In this document: piece by piece, positions 15,161 through 17,551 of the stretch | Numbering within the stretch: the first letter of the stretch is position 1 | How the letters are laid out: every line of letters starts with the position of its first letter | From: an uncultured Verrucomicrobia subdivision 3 bacterium | Lineage (GTDB): Bacteria; Verrucomicrobiota; Verrucomicrobiae; Limisphaerales; UBA11358 | Assembly (NCBI GenBank): GCA_903921455.1 | Contig: CAIXPZ010000015.1 | Span: 1-17,551, forward strand | Length of the DNA stretch: 17,551 nt | Direction of reading: 5' to 3' | The notes under the pieces: model-generated | The model's input: the letters and a program-made list of their open reading frames with translations, nothing else | What the model was told of the DNA's origin: nothing | Databases searched by the model: none | Translations under genes and position numbers: made by a program

Positions 15161-15712
15161 TCAAATTCTTCCCCGCTTGATTTCGCGGTCGGGGCGAAAG
15201 CCGGTTTCCGGATGCGGCTGATAGCCGAGCGTGCGGTTACCGGCAGCCATCAGCTTGAAAACAAACGGCGTTGCCACCCCGCCGACGGCGGCCATCACAA
15301 TCCATTGCCAGAGCGTGCCCCAGCCGACGAGCAACTCCTGGCCGCCGCTCAACAACAGCAGCATGGTCAAGGCGGGGGCGACCGCGCTGGCGGAAGCGCC
15401 CAGCACGAATTGCGCAAACGGCGCCTCGCGCAAAATCAAATTGCGGCGCCAGTAAATCGGCCAGCCGATGACCGCCAGCGGCAGGATGCTGATGCCGAGC
15501 GGATTCGCCGAAAGCGTGTCGAACCAGACGCCCCCGAGCACCGCCAGCAGCGCGATGGTCGGCAGACCGGCATTGAGCGCGGCGTAGACCATCAACGCCG
15601 GCAGCAAATCCACCTGCGCGCCCAGCCACTGGCGCGGCGCGGCGAGCGTCGCCTCGCCAAACGCGGCGAGAAACGCGAACGCCAGAATCAAGATGGGTTG
15701 GAAAAGGTTCAC
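15161..15712 (-). CDS. mreD: MreD, rod-shape-determining membrane protein
   Basis: The product is about 183 residues from GTG 15712, with five to six hydrophobic segments and a short basic C-terminus (DREIKRGRI). MreD sequences are poorly conserved. The call rests on size, the membrane profile, the small loop GVWFDTLSANPLGISILP (a typical position for MreD's conserved polar loop) and its place between mreC and the PBP2 gene. It links MreC to the cytoplasmic membrane part of the elongasome. A TTG at 15742 would add ten residues (SLCVLALK) encoded by the upstream repeat, so the GTG is preferred. Confidence 0.85.
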   Translation of the reverse strand: MNLFQPILILAFAFLAAFGEATLAAPRQWLGAQVDLLPALMVYAALNAGLPTIALLAVLGGVWFDTLSANPLGISILPLAVIGWPIYWRRNLILREAPFAQFVLGASASAVAPALTMLLLLSGGQELLVGWGTLWQWIVMAAVGGVATPFVFKLMAAGNRTLGYQPHPETGFRPDREIKRGRI

Positions 15713-15717
15713 GGGTT

Positions 15718-15806
15718 TTAACGCAAGGACGCAAAGGGACAAAGGCGCAAGGGTGGCAAAGAAATTTCTTTCTTGGCGCCTTCAGGTCTTGGCGGGTTGG
15801 CGTTGA
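15718..15806. repeat. Palindromic repeat in the mreC-mreD spacer
   Basis: The left arm TTAACGCAAGGACGCAAAG and the reverse complement of the right arm (about 15785-15806) match at roughly three of four bases. A perfect 14-bp palindrome AAAGAAATTTCTTT sits in the centre (15758-15771). It is the same family as the element at 15066-15160 and fills most of the 100-bp spacer. Confidence 0.7.
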
Positions 15807-15812
15807 ATTTTT

Positions 15813-16616
15813 TCATGGAAATAAAACCCAGACTTGTTCGAGCGAACCCAGGTTCGCGTTCAGTTTCACCCGCGCATCGGTGTAAAGGCCGTATTCAACG
15901 GAACGCGAGTCCACGATCTGCCCGATGGGTATGCCTTTCGGGAAAATGCCGCCCAAGCCGCTGGTAACGACGCTCTGGCCGGGTTTCAAATTCGCGCTGC
16001 TGGCGAGGTAGGTGAGCTCGACGAGCGAGGTATCCAGCGTACCGCCGGCGATGAGCACGCCCATGTCGCGCGTCGCATTTTCCACGAGGGCGGAAACGCG
16101 GCAGTTCGGGTCGCCGACCAGGATCACCTGCGCCCGCGTGAGGCTCACGGAACTGACGCGGCCGACCAATCCGTCATCGGTGATGACCGGAAGGTTTTCG
16201 CGGAGGCCATCGCGGCTGCCGAGGTCGATCTGCACCGTGCGCCACCAGTTCGCCGGATCGCGCATGACGACGTGGGCGAGCTTGAGTTTCCAGGGCGCCT
16301 GCCGCTGCCAGTTGAACAGCGCGCGGAGCTGGTCGTTCTCGCGGGCGACGGCGGTGCTTTGGACGGCTTGGGAGCGGAGCTGCTGATTTTCGCGGCGCAG
16401 GGAGTCAATCTGCCTGAGCAATTCGCGGCGCGGCAGGACGGAATCCGCGAGGTCGGTGGGAAGCTGCTGGGCCGCGCCGGCCAGGCCGAACAGCGGCAAA
16501 AACCAGCTGCCGACGGCGAGCTTCAGGCGCGAGGTCGCGCGCGTGGGCAGGCTCAGGAGAACCACGGCCACGAACACCACCGCGCCGAGCGCGAGATAAT
16601 TTTTTTGCTTAAACAT
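15813..16616 (-). CDS. mreC: MreC, rod-shape-determining periplasmic scaffold
   Basis: The 267-residue product has one N-terminal membrane anchor (about 8-24), then a coiled-coil with heptad-like Leu/Arg/Glu/Gln (about 63-102, for example LRRENQQLRSQ). The C-terminal beta domain carries the MreC signature VVMRDPANWWRTVQIDLGS (116-134) followed by DDGLVGRV (147-154). It bridges MreB/MreD inside to PBP2 outside and activates PBP2-RodA. ATG 16616 is the natural start directly before the anchor. The spacer to mreB (49 bp) holds a CACGGC/GCCGTG hairpin (16626-16643). Confidence 0.95.
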   Translation of the reverse strand: MFKQKNYLALGAVVFVAVVLLSLPTRATSRLKLAVGSWFLPLFGLAGAAQQLPTDLADSVLPRRELLRQIDSLRRENQQLRSQAVQSTAVARENDQLRALFNWQRQAPWKLKLAHVVMRDPANWWRTVQIDLGSRDGLRENLPVITDDGLVGRVSSVSLTRAQVILVGDPNCRVSALVENATRDMGVLIAGGTLDTSLVELTYLASSANLKPGQSVVTSGLGGIFPKGIPIGQIVDSRSVEYGLYTDARVKLNANLGSLEQVWVLFP

Positions 16617-16625
16617 CCGCTACGT

Positions 16626-16643
16626 CACGGCGTTGCCGCCGTG
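16626..16643. other. Hairpin in the mreB-mreC spacer
   Basis: CACGGC (16626-16631) pairs with GCCGTG (16638-16643) around GTTGCC. There is no T-run on the minus strand, so it is more likely an mRNA processing or stability structure than a terminator. MreB is usually needed in excess of MreC, which such a structure could help set; that is inference. Confidence 0.35.
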
Positions 16644-16665
16644 GTGCGGTGAACTCCCGGAAGAA

Positions 16666-17551
16666 TCAGTATTTGGCGTTGGTCGCGACGCGTTTGAGGA
16701 ATTCGATTTCCTGCAACACGCGGCCAGTGCCTTCGGCGACGGCGCTCATCGGGTCGTCAGCGAGATGCACGGGCAAGCCGGTTTCGCCGGCCACGAGCCG
16801 GTCAATTCCACGGATCAACGAGCCGCCGCCAGCCATCACGAGCCCGCGATCGACAAGATCGGAGGCGAGTTCGGGGGGGCAGCGTTCCAGGGTGATCCGG
16901 ATGGATTCGAGAATGCTCGAAAGCGGTTCCTGCAAGGCTTCGCGGATTTCCTCGGAACGGATGGTCAGGGTTTTCGGCAGGCCGGTTCCCAAATCGCGGC
17001 CTTTGACGTCCATGGTCAGTTCCTGTTCCAGCGGAAAGGCGGAGCCAATACGAATCTTGATTTCTTCAGCGGTGCGTTCACCGATCATCAGGTTGTAGGC
17101 ACGTTTCATGTGGGCAACAATCGTGGAATCCAGCTCGTCCCCGCCCACCCGCAGGCTGCGGCTGAAGACGATGCCGGCGAGGGAAATAATTGCGATTTCG
17201 CAAGTCCCGCCGCCGATGTCCACGATCATGTTACCCGCCGGCTCATGCACCGGCAGACCGACGCCAATGGCCGAAGCCATGGGCTGCTCGATCAAATAGA
17301 CTTCCCGCGCGCCCGCATGGGTGGCGGAGTCTTTCACCGCCCGTTTCTCCACTTCGGTGATCCCCGAAGGCACGGCCACCACGACGCGTGGGGCAATGAG
17401 TTTCCGGTGGTGAACCTTCTGGATGAAGTGGCGGAGCATCGCCTCGGTGATTTCGAAGTCGGCAATCACGCCGTCTTTCATCGGGCGGATGGCCACGATG
17501 TTGCCGGGCGTGCGGCCCAGCATCCGTTTTGCTTCGTCACCGACGGCCAGC
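16666..17551 (-). CDS. mreB: MreB, actin-like cell-shape protein (5' end outside window)
   Basis: The visible part is 294 complete codons in frame to the window edge (AVGDEAKRMLGRTPGNI at its start). About 50 N-terminal residues are missing compared with the usual 335-350. Actin-fold ATPase motifs are clear: the phosphate-2 loop IVDIGGGTCEIAIIS, the connector EQPMASAIG, and the adenosine motif MAGGGSLIRGID near the C-terminus. GITEVEKRAV and RVGGDELD are standard MreB segments. It forms membrane-bound filaments that guide the elongasome. As the first visible gene of the minus-strand operon it fixes the order mreB-mreC-mreD-mrdA-rodA-rng. The in-frame ATG at 17523 is internal (codes the M in AKRMLGR) and is not the start. 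Confidence 0.97.
   Translation of the reverse strand, partial: LAVGDEAKRMLGRTPGNIVAIRPMKDGVIADFEITEAMLRHFIQKVHHRKLIAPRVVVAVPSGITEVEKRAVKDSATHAGAREVYLIEQPMASAIGVGLPVHEPAGNMIVDIGGGTCEIAIISLAGIVFSRSLRVGGDELDSTIVAHMKRAYNLMIGERTAEEIKIRIGSAFPLEQELTMDVKGRDLGTGLPKTLTIRSEEIREALQEPLSSILESIRITLERCPPELASDLVDRGLVMAGGGSLIRGIDRLVAGETGLPVHLADDPMSAVAEGTGRVLQEIEFLKRVATNAKY

Noticed and set aside
16666..17523. Treating ATG 17523 as the mreB start
   Set aside because: The frame stays open to the window edge with canonical MreB sequence before it (AVGDEAKR), so this Met is internal.
1..17551. CRISPR array, tRNA or rRNA genes
   Set aside because: No regularly spaced short repeats and no tRNA- or rRNA-like segments were recognised on reading both strands; a covariance search could still find a diverged tRNA.

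Overview
The window looks like a bacterial chromosome segment from a Verrucomicrobia-like organism. This is an inference from the cell-shape operon order, the style of the RHS-tip genes and the scarcity of Shine-Dalgarno sites; the sequence alone does not prove taxonomy. It joins an accessory island (about 1-9.8 kb, mostly plus strand) to a core housekeeping operon (9.8-17.55 kb, all minus strand).

Accessory island. A small membrane-protein gene (186-470) is followed by a roughly 145-bp repeat with an internal hairpin (591-735). Next comes a tightly coupled two-gene mobile-element operon: a CHC2/TOPRIM/AAA-type primase (842-3775) and a tyrosine recombinase (3778-4836). Two tandem modules follow directly. 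Each has a short orphan RHS C-terminal tip gene (4846-5790 and 6163-7158) and a small membrane protein just downstream (5804-6124 and 7164-7487). Both tips share a gapless 79-residue leader ending in the RHS core signature, then diverge sharply into toxin-like domains. Both of those domains carry an HFN motif and an HxxxQDxxxH-type motif typical of HET-C / zinc-dependent phospholipase C-like proteins. The membrane genes are therefore probably immunity genes. A second direct copy of the 145-bp repeat lies right after the last module (7550-7695), so primase, recombinase and both toxin-immunity modules sit between direct repeats 6,960 bp apart.

Transition zone (7.7-9.8 kb). It holds an IS66-type helper-gene remnant (7756-8168, one frameshift and one stop), a stretch of REP-like hairpins and inverted repeats without convincing genes, and one small membrane gene (9387-9707) framed by a 10-bp direct repeat.

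Core operon. Read on the minus strand the order is mreB (cut by the window end), mreC, mreD, mrdA (PBP2), rodA and an RNase E/G gene, closing with a strong intrinsic terminator at 9818-9847. MreB, MreC, MreD, PBP2 and RodA together form the elongasome that builds the lateral cell wall. Two palindromic repeats of one family occupy the mreC-mreD and mreD-mrdA spacers.
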